Shown here piece after piece: positions 22,640-35,469 of a DNA stretch of 64,000 nucleotides; within the stretch, counting starts at the first letter, position 1; every line of letters starts with the position of its first letter. Position numbers and translations under genes: made by a program. The DNA comes from Rhododendron vialii (Eukaryota; Streptophyta; Magnoliopsida; Ericales; Ericaceae): positions 5,307,501-5,371,500 of the forward strand of contig NC_080568.1 of the NCBI RefSeq assembly GCF_030253575.1, read 5' to 3'. The notes under the pieces are model-generated. The model was not told the DNA's origin. It made no database searches and saw only the letters and a list, made by a program, of their open reading frames with translations.

Positions 22640-23035
22640 GAGCATCCTCATTGTAATAAGTAAATGAGTGTAAATAAGTAAATTTAACAACAATACTCAA
22701 AAAATATTCCACACTGTAATAAGCAAAGTTACAAGTCTTTTAGAAAATAACCAAATTTCACTCATTTCATGACCAAACTCATAACTCAAAAACACCTCAC
22801 ATTAGAATCGTCTCATCAAGACGAATAATTTGATGTGGTCGAGTGCGTAATTGAAATTCGTTTGCGATTGGACATATGTGCATTGTGTATTGTGAGAGTT
22901 TTTTTGGTTAGGGATGCAAAAATAATCAATATGGAGGTAAATGTTGTTAAATTTGATTATAAACTAAATAAATAATCAAATGCTGGTGTGACATATTTTA
23001 ATTATTGATTTTGATTGTTCTCATTGCGGATGCTC
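22640..23035. mobile_element. Tourist-like MITE with TTA TSD
   Basis: The ends GAGCATCCTCATTG and CATTGCGGATGCTC are inverted repeats with one internal mismatch, flanked by TTA on both sides (22637-22639, 23036-23038). It is 396 bp, AT-rich and non-coding. Confidence 0.8.
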
Positions 23036-23039
23036 TTAG

Positions 23040-24660
23040 GCCTTAGTTCCTACCTGCACCAGCACATTTCCATCCTCCTCACCCCAACCTTCCCACTGCC
23101 CCCCATATCATTTCCAGCCAATTCTCACCCCCACCACCTTATCCCTCTCCCTCCCTAATATATACACACACCCCTATAATATCACCTCCCTCTACACCAG
23201 CCAACCAACGCACCCCTTAACTCCTCTCCCCCACCCAACCAACACACCCCTTAACTCCTCTCCCCCACTCAATTATACTCCATTATCCCCTTCCTCCCTA
23301 TATACGTTCATACATCCACCTATCCATACACCATACACACACATACAAAAATCACAGCACAGTCACATACTCCCTTCTGCCCTCCTGCATTCCAGAGAGA
23401 GAGAGAGAGCTCTTCATCCATGGAGGTTGAGAGAGAAAAGTGGGTTTGTCACCTTGCACCACTACAACACAAATCCGAGCCTCCAACGGTCCAACCTTCC
23501 ACCCCAGCACTAAACATCCAGCTCCACTCCAAAACCGTAGCCTAAACAAGCCCCCATAACCACCATCCATCATTCCCGTCATTTCCGCAAAAGTTCATTT
23601 TTGGACAGCTTGAACACCCTCTGCCAACGACCATTTTCCTTCTAGCTCAAGTGTTTTTAGGGTTAGGTTTCTTCACGAATCTTGTAGAGAACTTTGAGAC
23701 ATTCGATTTAGATACAAAAATCACTAAAATCGGTTGAGTGTAGCCTGAGATATCGCTTCCCAAAATCTGTCATTTCCAATCCCGAGCAGCTCACTGAACC
23801 TCTGAAATACTCCATTTTTCTCCTAGTTAAAGTGGGTTTTAGGCTTAGACTTCTTCATCAAAGTTGTAGAACACTTTAAGGGCTTCGCCTTAGACCCAAG
23901 AACCACTTAAAACCACTTAAAAAGGTCAGGGATCGATCAAGATATCACAGCTCAAAGTTTAGTTCGAATTTGTGACTTTTGCTATCAAATTTTCCCGAAA
24001 CAAGCTTATTTATCTGAACCGGAGGTATTTATCTCTTTTCCCACCCTCCCTAAGTATATTATAGTAGTTAAGACCATAGGGAGGGTTTAGATCAACCCCA
24101 AACTTGAATTTCAATTTTTGTTGAAACTGCCCAAAACCCAGAACCAGAACTCAAATTGCTTGCGCAACACCGTGACTTCCGTTCGCAAGTCCGAACCAAA
24201 GCCACCTTGCATCTGCAGGGCTACCCCAGAAAACAATTTGTTCAGTTTTGTGTGTTTTATGCATTGGTGTATTTAGATCTGTTTAATTCTATTCCATTTA
24301 TTAAATTAGTACGTTTGTATTTATTGTTTAGATATGGTATTCTTTGCGGATTAAAAATTTGAGGATTTCGAAAGTTGTTATGGTGATGTATGATTTGGAG
24401 ACAAGAAAAGAATTCATAAGAGATGTATCAATGATTTCATCGGATTAAAAGTACATACCTAGTATTTAGAGACAAAGTAAAATATTATTATTAATAAAAT
24501 TTGGATAATAAATAAATCTCTTAAGTAAATAAAATCCAACTTTTAAGAAAGATATAAGTTAGTAAAATGTTCGTATGAAAACTACTATGCCAATATCATC
24601 TAGTAGGTTATTTTAGTAGAACAACGAAATTTAGAATTTAAAAACCTAAGTTTGAGAAAT
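23040..24660. other. Retroelement-like leader DNA, no gene
   Basis: A CT-rich stretch (23040-23570) is followed by two diverged copies of a unit containing CATTTT(C/T)CTTCTAG or CATTTTTCTCCTAG, then TTGTAGA-AC-CTTT (23630-23700 and 23815-23885). This arrangement is common in transcribed regions of gypsy-type LTRs. No ORF with a known domain was found. Confidence 0.4.
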
Positions 24661-24687
24661 AAAGAAAATTTAGACTTAATAATAGTA

Positions 24688-24958
24688 CTCCCTCCGTCCC
24701 TTTTTAAGTGTCCTGCTTCGTAATTCCAACTTATTAAAAAGACATCATCATTATACCTTTCATATCAACTTTTTCATCCACTTTTCCTACTTACCCATCA
24801 TCATTACACTTTTACTCACTTACTTTTTAAAATGGAATATACTTTTAGGGACAAAATAGACAATTCACCAACTTTTATCCATTAACTTTACAAAATGGAC
24901 ACTTATTAAGGGACAGCCCAAAATGAAATACCGGACTATATATAAGAGACGGAGGGAG
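24688..24958. mobile_element. Stowaway MITE
   Basis: It starts CTCCCTCCGTCCC and ends GACGGAGGGAG, with TA on both sides (24686-24687, 24959-24960). This is the classic Stowaway (Tc1/mariner) end sequence and target site; length 271 bp. Confidence 0.97.
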
Positions 24959-24990
24959 TATATAAAGATCATTTTACATATATAAAGGTA

Positions 24991-25345
24991 CACTACGGAT
25001 CCAGTGAGGGATCCCTTACCAGTCTACCGTGCCGACCTCCCCTTTCCCGATCGAATTGCGACGATCCGAGCCGCTCAATGTGTTCAAAACGTGATTTTAA
25101 GGGTACCCGCAAGGATTCAGCAAAAAAATGATCGGGAAGGGCTTGATCCGAGCAGTTTTTATTGAACCGTTCAATAAAAAACTGCTCGGATCAAGCCCTT
25201 CCCGATCATTTTTTTTGCTGATTTCTCGCGGGTACCCTTAAAATCACGTTCTGATCACTTTGAGCGGCTCGGATCGCCCCAATTAAATCGGGAAATGGGA
25301 GTTCAGCACGGTAAATCCGTGCGGGATCTCTTAAGGGAACCGGAC
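24991..25345. mobile_element. Long foldback MITE, 12-bp flanking repeats
   Basis: The whole element is an inverted repeat around about 25149: GGGAAGGGCTTGATCCGAGC on the left matches GCTCGGATCAAGCCCTTCCC on the right, and pairing continues outward through GGGTACCC and GAGC(C)GCTC blocks. The sequence TATATAAAGGTA is present on both sides (24979-24990, 25346-25357). Diverged copies of this hairpin occur twice inside the element at 54226-55116. Confidence 0.88.
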
Positions 25346-25713
25346 TATATAAAGGTAATGGGGAGAAATTTTATTGTGTATTATGTAAATTTAAGGAAAA
25401 TAGTATTATCAAGAAAAACGATAAATAATGGAGGAGCTCTTCTGTCTTCTTTTACCCTATTTAAAACATGTCATTCACGCCTGTTCCTTCTGAATTGACA
25501 ACCATACCCTTTACTTTCATGTTAATCTTATAAGTGAATTAGCAAAGGGATTGTGATTTTGGCACTCTAAAAATTGATGGAGGGACTTCAAAATTGAACT
25601 GTGTTGATACACAAACGTTATCGTTTTGGAGTCTCTCCATCAATTTTTGGAGTGCTAAAATCAATTTCCTTGGCGAAATTCATACAGTACCGATGGGCAG
25701 GCAGGGTCACTTA

Positions 25714-26021
25714 GGGTGGGTTTAGATTAAAAAGTTGAGTAACTTATTTTTTTTGTCTTTATTCAAAAAAATTGCATTTGTTTATTTTGAGTCAAAATTT
25801 TGTGACTTAATCGAAAAAGTAAAAAAATTTGATCGAAACTCATAAATTTTTGAATAAAGACAAAAATAAGTCAATAAGACAACTTTTTTTTTTACTTTTT
25901 CGATTCTTCTCACCGAGACAAATCAATAAGTCACAAAAGTTTGATGCAAAACTAACAAATGCAAAAAAAAATTGAATAGAGACAAAAAAAATATTATTCT
26001 ACTTTTCAATCCAAATCACCC
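25714..26021. mobile_element. Tourist-like MITE
   Basis: GGGTGGGTTTAGATTAAAAAG at the left and CTTTTCAATCCAAATCACCC at the right are inverted repeats, bordered by TTA and TTTA. The interior is AT-rich with further internal inverted repeats around TCTTTATTCAAAAA / TTTTTGAATAAAGA. Confidence 0.75.
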
Positions 26022-26676
26022 TTTAGAGTCCCGACGGAGTCGTTCAAAAATTGAGTGGGTCCGTGAAGTATTGATCCCCTTATTCGCCCCCCTTAGATCT
26101 CACACAAAGAATTAGAATTGTCAAATAATTTTTTAAAGTTACTTTAAGAAATTAACTCAATCGACTAATTATAAGCGCTTCAATCAATTAATCATTTCTT
26201 CATTTAATAGTCTTCAAATCTGAATAAATTTCCAACTGATTTAATTGTCTAATTTTTTCTGAACGGCAATGGTCTTCAAATCTGAATAATTTTTTTGTTT
26301 TGTTTTGTTTTGTTTTTTTTGTTTTTTCTCTTCTGAGGCACCGAATGCCTATCCAACGGGGAGATCATGTGAAACCAAAGTGAGTGTGATTCACATAATT
26401 TTTCTATCCTTTATTAGTTTTTGCAAAGGATTTCTATAATTTTACTCTTTTACATATTCAACATTTTCCAATTTTTACATGAATTTCTATGATTTTAGAC
26501 ATTTACAGATTCGTTGGGGTTCTTTTGAGCATGCCAGACATCAACCAAAAGTAATAACACGTATATAGTTTATTGTAATGTTTGCTTGGTGCATGATTTT
26601 TGCCTAATCTTAATTTGCAACAAGTTTGTTAATTGGGAATGGGTCGGCTAGATTTATGATGTTTTGTGGATTTTCA

Positions 26677-28596
26677 CACTACTACAATAAACTATAAAGA
26701 TCACAGCTATTGGCCGTGATTGTAAGTTTTTTATCACTCTCCTGCTCCGTGATGGATTTGGGTGTGATTGTAAATCACTCTCTTTTATCACGGTTATAAA
26801 CCGTGATTGAAAGAGAGAAACAATCACAGCCAAAAGGCATGATCGTTTCTCTTCTATCACGGTTATAAGCTATGATTGTGTTTCTCTTGAGCGTGGTCGT
26901 TTCTCTTTTCTGGGTGTGATTGTAAATCCAATATTTTAGTTCACGGTAATAAACGTGATTAAAAGTTCAAAGTGTGATCATATGTCACTTTAGATCACGG
27001 TCTATAACCGTAATTGAAAATTCAAAATGATCACACAATAACTAAGATGGAAACCATTGCGCATGATCTTTTCTTTGTATCTATTAGACATTTTTTCCTG
27101 TCATTGCCAAGTTTGAAACCCACGCACCATTGGTTAATTTCCAAAGCCTTTACCACTAAGCTAGCTAAGAACTTCTGTTACATCAGTAAAACAAAAATAT
27201 TTATACTTACTTCCTAAAGTGGGAAAACATTTTTTCCCCCCTTAAAATTTGCTGAATTTTTTAAACCGCAGAAATCAAACCTATTATCAGTCCAGACGAT
27301 GGACACAAAAGCATGTTTAAGTGATCATAAGTGTACTGAAATTTCCTTCGTAAAACAGTATGCATGCAGTGAAGTTTATAATGGAAGAAGTCGAATCCAT
27401 GAAATTAGTGAAGTGAACCATAACGAATTGTGTATGTATAAATAATGCACATACGAATCGTGTATGTATAAATTAGTGCTTCATCTGTTCTGCACATATG
27501 GTTGTGTGAGGTCTTGAATGTTCTATGTGGTATTTAGGCCTCCTTTGTGGTTGTTACATCTCCTCTCTTAGGATAGCTTTCCATTCTCTATATTTTCTTT
27601 ATTATTATCAATGAAATATCCTATCATTTGACCCAAAAAAAATGAAGCACAATGTATAACCCTTTCAGGTGTTTTTTCGTTCTTCGATTTTCTTTTTCTT
27701 AATCAGGGGCTGAGCCATGCATCGATCGGCTGTCATTTTTCCAATTTTTTGTTGGATCACATATACAATTGCTAAAGCTCTTCCCCTCAACCACCACATG
27801 CATTTCCCTTTCATTCTTTTCTTGTTCAATTTTTTTTATTATACGTGAATATGTAGACAGGGTACTTCACATACCCATAGGAGATTGAACATTTGAACAC
27901 AACAAAGGATCTCACCGCACCTACGTGGGGCTGAAATTTAGTTGTCGCTTCTCACTGCTTAATTTGAGTATTAATTAAAGAGTAAGTTTAACCTCACCAA
28001 CCAACCACGAAGGCTCAACCCAACTGGTGAGTTGAAAAATTCAAGTATTGACCCACTGAATTAGTCACTCAGCTGTTGGGTTTCTGAAGCTTGATTTGAT
28101 TCTGTTGGGTTTCTGAAGCTTGATTTGATTTGTTTATGCTTCAATAAGGTTTTTTTTTATGAGGGGGTAATAGTTTTGTAAATGATGAGAGATTGGTTGT
28201 CATTGCCCAATTTTTTTTTCCTAAATGGGTAGGCTTTTTATATATCTCGCCGCAAGAGTGAGATTATTTATCTCACTTTTTTTCGCGTTAAAATTTTTTA
28301 CCACGCCACAATGAGGTCTTTTCTCTTTTATCTCGCCACAAGAGCGAGATCTTTTATCTCATTTTTTCCATCCTAAAATCTTTTATCATGCCGCAGAGGT
28401 GAGGTTGTTTTTCTTTTATCTCACCGCAAGAGCGAGGTCTTTTATTCCGCGCTAAAACTCACTTTTTATCTCAACTTTGGACTTAAACTGAGATAAAAAA
28501 AATTTACGCACCACTTTTTATTACGCTTTAACTGAAAACCGTAATCTTTGTGAATCTCCACAGTGTGACTCATATCTATTATTGTAGTATATAGTG
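26677..28596. mobile_element. Non-autonomous CACTA element
   Basis: The left end reads CACTACTACAATAA. The right end, on the minus strand, reads CACTATATACTACAATAA. Both start CACTA, with a 4-bp indel between them. The 3-bp TCA lies on each side (26674-26676, 28597-28599), the duplication size of CACTA elements. The left subterminal region repeats ATCACGGTTATAA and its complement; the right repeats ATCTC(G/A)CCGCAAGAG and GAGATCTTTTATCTC. Such arrays are transposase binding sites in CACTA elements. There is no transposase ORF in the 1.9 kb. Confidence 0.85.
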
Positions 28597-29094
28597 TCAA
28601 GCTTCTGATCTTATGCCATTTACGAATAATTGAAATGACATAATCGCTTTCTCTATCATCTATTGAATGATATCAATGGTTTGGACTGCCCTCTTTGATA
28701 AGTTTATTAAATCATACATAGATTAAATTGATTGAGTATACTGAATAGTTCTTTGTTTTTTTGTTTAGGCTATGACTTGAGCATGGCTCACCGAATGCAA
28801 GAAAAATGGTACGAGACCATAACTTTTGTCATTTTATTATTGTTCGTTATACAGTAATTAATGAGGTTTGAGCCCATGTCAAATGCATAGGAGTATGTGA
28901 TACCCACCACTACTACCACTCCACTTGCTATTATTTATCTTTACAATTTTTTTTTCTTTTATCTTTTTATATCTATGATTCAGAATACTACTTTTTGAAG
29001 GATGTTCTTCATGCTTTAATTGTTGTCCAATCTTGGAAAATTCCAAAAGAGTTTTTTTCTTACCAACAATCATCTATTTTAACATTTGTTATTT

Positions 29095-32022
29095 GGGTAA
29101 ATTTCACTTACCTCCCCTGAGGTTTCTGACAATGACAAACACCTCTCCTCACATTTTAAAAATTGCACTTATCTCCCCTCTGCTTCAGTTGTCAGCTGCA
29201 GATTCCCCCATTGCCGTTAGAAGACCGTTACTAGGTAACGGAAAATGCTTACATCAGCTATTAAATCCATTTCATTGCCAATTTTACCCTTTTGAATGAT
29301 TTTGTGAAATGAATTCCCTTCTAGACTCAATTTAAAAGACATTAATGTTCCTAATTAAAACTATTTACAAGAGTTTAAGTTATTATACATATCTCACATG
29401 CACGTGTATCTTCAAAATTAAACACATATATACATTGATTTTAAATTTGCGTGTATAAGCATTTATTTTACAAAACTTTGAAAACAATTGTGATTTTTTG
29501 AAGTCAAATGCATATTAGGTATAAATATAGAGATTAAGTTACAATTTTTTTCCCTTATTTTTTTTTTTTTTGTAGGAAACTTGAAACAACTTTTGACTTT
29601 TTTGAAGTCAAATGCAAATGTAGGTATAAATACAAAGCAATTACAATTTCTTTCCTTTATCTTGAAACTTCAATTTTTTTTTTTTTTTTTTTGCATAGAA
29701 TAACAAAAATTTCTAAAAACATTATGGTTTTAAATTAAAGTAAACTTTTTTCCCCAACCCTATCATTTATCATGAAACTTCAAAAGCCTTTTTTTTTTGT
29801 GTGCATAGAATAACAAAAATTTCTAAAAGCAATATAGCTTTAAATTAAGGTAAACTTTTTTCCCTAACCCTACACCATGCATCTTTATACCAAATTATTA
29901 TGTTAAAAATTTTAGTCAAAATATCTTTTTTCTGCAACCGATTTCTTTTTCGAACTTTTCAATTACATATATACATTTGGTTTTAAATATGCATGTATAA
30001 GTATTTTTTCTACGGTGATTGAAAAAGATTTTGAATTTATTTGAAGACAAACGCTACATAAGCACTACAAATAAATTACATAAAGCTTCAATTTTCATTA
30101 TTTTTGCAAAGAATAACAAAAATCTCTAAAAGACATGGTTTTAAATCAAGGTTACATGTCATCCAAACTGGGAAAAAACTGATTGGAGTAAAAAGGCATA
30201 TTTTGGCTAAAACTCTTGCACAGTTTCTTAGCCAAAACATATTTTTTCTCCAACCGAATTTTTTCCGAACTTTTGGATCTTGTTAAACAAATTTGTGATT
30301 AAAAGTTTAAAAGTTTCATGGTATTAAAAAATTCTCCGGAGTCCAATTTGAGCAAATTTTATATCTAGATTGATGTACTAAAAGTCTTCTTGCTAGTGGT
30401 GGTGGTCTTGTAGTATTCTTTGAAACTTATAGAATTCTATAGTCAGAAATCGATCAGTGGTTCTGTTGATAGTGTGTGAAATTGTGGAATTCTTGGTTTT
30501 GGGTACGAATTGGTGAATTTACTTTTGTTCGGCAATTGCTATATAGTTGAATTGATGCAGAACATTGTTAATGCATTTGTTAAAGCCTTAAAAAGTATTT
30601 CTATACTAAAATGTTTGGCTTGTGGATAGGTGACGAATCGGTGAATCAAGGAACACCGAAATCATAAGTTGTTCTTTCTATTGGAGTACAAGGTGAGTGT
30701 TTAATTCATAGATGTTGTTTTATATTGAATTGAACTTGATTGTTAGCTTAGTGCCCGGTGATTGACTTTATGCCTTAAGTTATTGGCTGTGTGCCCGGTG
30801 ATTGGCTTTATGTCATATGGTTTTATGCCTTAAACTATTAGCTGTGTGCCCGGTGATTGGCTTAATGCCAAAAGCCTTATGCCTTAAATTATTGGCTGCT
30901 TGTCTGGTGTTACTTTTTATTTCTTGATAAACTGTTACAAGTTGAGAATATCTTTTAGCTGTACCTTTGAATATGGACATGCATCCATGTCTCATAAACA
31001 CTCCCGGATTCCATTTGAAATCCAGTTTTGCAGGCGTTGTAGGTAGATATCCACTGCTGATCATCGTGTGGTGGTACCCTCGCTTAGGGTAGCATGTCGG
31101 GAAGGCTGGACTGATTTTGGTGAAATATTGTAGATAGAGATGTAGTTGCAGCCTATGTTGATATTTAGTTTGTTGTATAGTTTAATGCTTTCTTAAAACT
31201 TCCGTTGTGTTTGTAAGAACGTTAAGTTTTGCGTAATCAATAAAATGGCTGTTGGTTAATTTAATTGCTAGAATTTGAGTTATAGGAATGGGCTGGTGGT
31301 TGATGTTGCACCCTCACGTCGGTTTAGGCTCAATTGAGTGCTAGCCGGGGTGGGGTGTGACAGTTGCTAATTGAGGTCGGTTTAAATTAGCAGTACACAT
31401 GTCAATTTTTTTTTTTTGTCAAAATTAATCTTCTATTTTTCAGAAAAGGAACTTATGGCTACATGATTTACCCATATGTATTTTTTCGATAATGATATTT
31501 ATGATAGGATATTCTTATAAAATTCAATTTAATTTATAAAGCAACAAAATTATAATTGGCAAAAAAGGTAATGGGTTCCCAATACAAATACCTTTAGAAT
31601 TTTGCTGGAATTAAATTTTCACAACTTCAATGAAACTAGAAATCTAAAACTAAATATTTATATCTTTGAAAAGAGGCAAAAAAAATTAGTAATTTTAAAA
31701 TTTGTTTTCACAAGAAATTTAGAGATAAGATGAAGTAAACTTTCATTTTTTAAATTATAGACTAGATAACTATTGCATTATCTCCAATATCTTAATTTAA
31801 TTATAGTTTAAATTATAGAGCATAGAGAGACCTAGGGGAAGTACCTGCAATTGTTAGAAACCTCAGGGGAGGTCAATAAAAGGGTAAAATTGTACATTCA
31901 CGCACTCTGTTAACGTCTGTTAGCCAACAAGTTTGACAGGGGAGGTAAATGCAATTTCAAAAATGTGAGGGGAGGTGTCTGTCATTGTCAGAAACCTCAG
32001 GGGAGGTAAGTGAAATTTACCC
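29095..32022. mobile_element. Mutator-like element, 2.9 kb, perfect 9-bp TSD
   Basis: The left end GGGTAAATTTCACTTACC and the right end GGTAAGTGAAATTTACCC are perfect inverted repeats, and pairing continues with few changes for about 90 bp (CTCCCCTGAGGTTTCTGAC and so on). The 9-bp sequence TTGTTATTT flanks both sides (29086-29094, 32023-32031). No transposase ORF is present. The interior holds a tandem repeat (29650-29870, units beginning CATAGAATAACAAAAATTTC) and LTR-type sequence (about 30650-31361). Confidence 0.93.
30650..31362 (+). mobile_element. LTR fragment nested in the MULE
   Basis: The sequence ends GGGGTGGGGTGTGACA near 31362, a common 3' end of gypsy LTRs. Upstream, a unit of about 60 bp containing GTGCCCGGTGATTGGCTT is repeated three to four times (30748-30910). 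The 5' end and any internal region are missing. Confidence 0.45.
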
Positions 32023-32648
32023 TTGTTATTTTTGTTTACAATCCTTACAATACGATACAATGTTTGGATAGGGTGCATTAAAGGGCGAATTAAAGGGCGA
32101 ATTTCTTGAGGACATATAAGATAGTTGCATTTGCGACTAAAGCACGTAAAATCTAAGGACAAATAAATAAACTTTGAACTTTCATATATGAGATTTATTT
32201 CATGTTACACTTCAAAAATATTGAAGCGTATATTGTAGCACATGCGGTATTCACCATAAATTAATACTATGATGAATACTTCTTTTATTTTGCGCAATTT
32301 ATTTCAAACAAGTATAAGCATGGCAGTCTTACAATTTTATTCTATGTACATTACGAATCTTCTTGACGGTTGAAAGCAGAAGGGTTTCACACTTTAGGTT
32401 TGTATGATTTATATGTAGTGTTTTAGGGAGTTTTTTGTGAGCAGAGACGTGAGAGGCAGAGAGCCATGTGACATTATCATTTTTTTTTTTTACAAATCCA
32501 AAATGCAGGTGTATCTTTTATGTTGAGATATTTTTGTTAAACTCCTGTGCATAGCATGGGTTTGTTACAAGTGCTTTTTTAACCGAAAGAAAGATTTTCA
32601 TCAAAACATCGGTTAGTGTTGTTTTATGTCATGTCAATTACGTACGAT
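32023..32648. other. AT-rich, no gene recognised
   Basis: Nothing assignable except a diverged copy (about 32543) of the GTGCATAGCA hairpin seen at the Helitron-like end just downstream. Confidence 0.45.
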
Positions 32649-32678
32649 CCCGTGCATAGCACGGGCTTTATATACTGG
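32649..32678 (+). mobile_element. Helitron-like 3' terminus
   Basis: A perfect hairpin CCCGTGC-ATA-GCACGGG (32649-32665) is followed 9 nt later by CTGG and then T. A hairpin shortly before CTRR, with insertion next to T, is how Helitron 3' ends look. The 5' end (TC...) was not located, so element length is unknown. Confidence 0.5.
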
Positions 32679-33052
32679 TATAAAAATCAAGCATAAGTCT
32701 GCATAACCAAAAGAATGATCATAAAGGCACAAACAAAATTAAGTTTATAGTAAGATAAGTGTGCCCTTATGACACCAAATTCGTAGTCTCCCGACTGATG
32801 AAAGATGTTCAAATCTGATTTGCCCCATGCCTCGATTATATTTAAGACTTCCTCCTAAAAACAATAGATAAACAAAAACATGACTCGTCCTTCGTGTACG
32901 ACTTGTGAAAAGAAAAATGAAAAGAGTATTGATACATAAAAGTACAATAAATACATCAAAGAGGCTTACCCTGAAGTTAGAAAAATTGTTTGGCCTTCCT
33001 CGACATGATTTTCTTGAATGAATTAAAAAACAAAAGTATCTGTTTGCAGTAT

Positions 33053-33053
33053 T

Positions 33054-33095
<42 letters not shown>

Positions 33096-33096
33096 G
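33053..33096. repeat. (TG)n followed by (GA)n
   Basis: About 11 TG units run directly into about 11 GA units. Confidence 0.95.
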
Positions 33097-33117
33097 GATT
33101 AGGAAATTACTCCAGTA

Positions 33118-33280
33118 ATTATTTACACCGCCGGTGTAAACATTTATTTTCTCCAAATCAATTATTTTGTGCCACGTCGCCATGCCCTATTGATTGGGAC
33201 TACTATTTTGCAACGTGACGCGATGTAATTGATTTGGAGAAAACAAATATTAACACCGACGGTGTAAAGAATTTACTCTC
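33118..33280. mobile_element. Short foldback MITE
   Basis: AGTAATTATTTACACCGCCG on the left pairs with CGACGGTGTAAAGAATTTACT on the right, and ATTTTCTCCAAATCAATTA with TAATTGATTTGGAGAAAA further in. Each arm also holds a small palindrome (ACACCG-CGGTGT). No clear target duplication. Confidence 0.7.
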
Positions 33281-33329
33281 AATTAGAAAATACAGTAGCA
33301 ACAAAGATTTGTTTAGCTAAAAGGAACAA

Positions 33330-33480
33330 TTATGGAAAGAAAGAGAAAGATGATTGCCTGGTTTCCATTTGAAACTGTATCAATTACTGGTGCAATTACC
33401 TATGGAAGAATTATGGAAAGAAGAGTTATGGAAGAATCAAGCAATTTCTGGGGCAATTACGTATGGAAAATTATGGAAAC
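33330..33480. repeat. Imperfect tandem repeat, ATTATGGAAAGAA units
   Basis: ATTATGGAAAGAA, GTTATGGAAGAATCAAGCAA and AATTATGGAAACAAG variants alternate with GGCAATTACGTATGGAA. No function can be given. Confidence 0.6.
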
Positions 33481-33764
33481 AAGTGGAAGATTTTTTATTT
33501 TTTATTTTTGAATATGTTGGTACCACAATCGCAACTATAGGCATCCTTACTAGCGCCACATGTCGCAACCATAGGCATCTTTGCTAACGCCACACATGTC
33601 GCAACGTGAGACCTTCTCACTAACCTCACTTTTGTTTAATGTGTAATATAGATTAAGATTATGACTGTTTTGTTATCTTACGAAGATTATTTATTTTCAA
33701 ACATCTCCCTTTTCTCTTGAATCTTGGAATTTTTATTTTTTTCTAAAAATGAGAGAATAACACA

Positions 33765-33915
33765 CACTCTCTCTCTCTCTTCCATCACTCTTTTCGTGTC
33801 TCTCTCTCTCTTTTCTTGACCCGCTCTCTCTTCCATCACTCTTTCCGCGTCTCTCTCTCTCTCTTTCATCACTCTTTCCGCGTCTCTCTCCCTCTCTCAT
33901 TCTCTCTCCCCAGGT
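33765..33915. repeat. CT-rich minisatellite
   Basis: The unit TCCATCACTCTTTCCGCGTC, flanked by CT runs, recurs about four times with small changes (TTTCGTGTC, TTTCCGCGTC). The reverse-strand ORFs rich in Glu and Arg are artefacts of this repeat. Confidence 0.85.
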
Positions 33916-34145
33916 CACTATCTCGCCCCTTTTCTGTTTGATTAACTTTTAGAGAAATGCTACGTGCAAAGAAAATGGACAAAGAATTGATCCTAACACT
34001 CCTCTAACTTTTAAAGTGTTCATGGCTTTTGTTGCATGTATCCGATTTTGGAAAAAAAAATATCTAAAACCTACTTGGTGAGAGGTAGATCTGTTTTTTC
34101 ATTTATTAGGAGAGATTTCTGTGTGGGAAGGAGGGGCAAATGAGT

Positions 34146-35140
34146 TGTCACGACCCAAATCCGATTGTAAAAATTCGTGACATGACCAGTGATTTAAAAA
34201 TCACTCCAGGCTTGGATATCACACAACAAAAAAAAATATTATTATTATTATTTTATTCAAAACTCTCAGGATAGTAAATAGATAATAAAATATTATATTC
34301 AAAACTATCTAGCATGTTTTAAAATTTCATAATTGTGGCTCACACATACAAGCGCCACTTATTAGCACACTATTTTCTTATTTAGCCACGACAATTAATA
34401 TCTTTCACATGGAACGGATAAAGTCTTCTTAAAACCAGATTTTCTGAAAAGGTTTTATGAAACACAAAACCAATTCAATAAGTTACGATATACTAAGGTT
34501 ACATAATAACATGGGATAGTCAAATAAAAACACATTATGTACAGAAACGATATCTTTCATAATAAGTAAATAATCAGGCTAAAAAATAATCGTCCAATAT
34601 TAATCCAAATAATAGCATAGACATCTTTTTTGGGCAGAATGTCGGCGGTAGCTTGGGGCGCGACCCCATCACTTTTCTCCAATTTCATGGTCTATTGATA
34701 TAATCTAAAAAACTACAATTTACAATTTAAAATGCAAAAGGCCAAAAACAAAAACAAAAAAAATTCCAAAATTAAAATATTTACAATTAGATCAAAATGC
34801 AAAACGCAATAAAAATAAGAAAAACAAAAACAATAACCACAGCGATCATCCAAACATGTTTTTAATAATCGAGATTTATTTTCTCTATTTCCTCAACCCA
34901 CCACTCTATTTCCTATTTTTTTTCTCTCTAAAATTCAAACTGTCCAAATTCAGGATCACCGACACGCGACCGGATACCATGGTGCCTGCAAACACTCAAA
35001 ATAATTCTCATTTAAAATATCCAAACAAAGTGCCACGTCGTCTTCGTCATCTTTCTTTCTCTAGAAGGAAAAGTCTTCGTCATCTTTCTTTCACTAGAAC
35101 TAGAAGAAACCCCCCGCCCACGCTATATATCTTCCATGGT
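34146..35140 (+). mobile_element. Possible gypsy-type LTR start and promoter-like end
   Basis: TGTCACGACCCAAATCCGAT at 34146 is a form often seen at the start of gypsy LTRs. About 980 bp on, CTATATATCTTCC lies after a repeated CTTCGTCATCTTTCTTTC block (35040-35095), like an LTR promoter. No 3' end with TGACA was found, so a truncated LTR is the best reading. Confidence 0.35.
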
Positions 35141-35225
35141 TAACACTTTGGTCTTCGGTCAATTGTAGTATAAAAATATGGAGTATTCTTTTTTTTTTTA
35201 GCGTCAAATATCGAGTACTTTGATA

Positions 35226-35469
35226 CTCTTCCGTCTCAATTTAATTGTCTCTCATTTTATTTTAATCGGCTAAAAAATGAGTTATATCTTTAAATTCGTA
35301 ATGAATTTCATATCGAATATTGATCTTGTTTGATAGATCTCGATTAGTTCTATATATAATATAATATAATATTTTTGAAATCATATAAAATATTATTAAT
35401 TATAAGATATAATCAATTGAAAAATGATACGAACGCCCAAAAATGGCAATTAAATTGGAAACGATGGAG
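35226..35469. mobile_element. Degenerate Stowaway-like MITE
   Basis: CTCTTCCGTCTCAATTTAATTG at the left pairs with CAATTAAATTGGAAACGATGGAG at the right; both borders are TA. The ends are diverged from the CTCCCTCCGT consensus. Confidence 0.75.

Noticed and set aside
33687..33918. Glu/Arg-rich minus-strand frames
   Set aside because: They arise from the CT-rich minisatellite.
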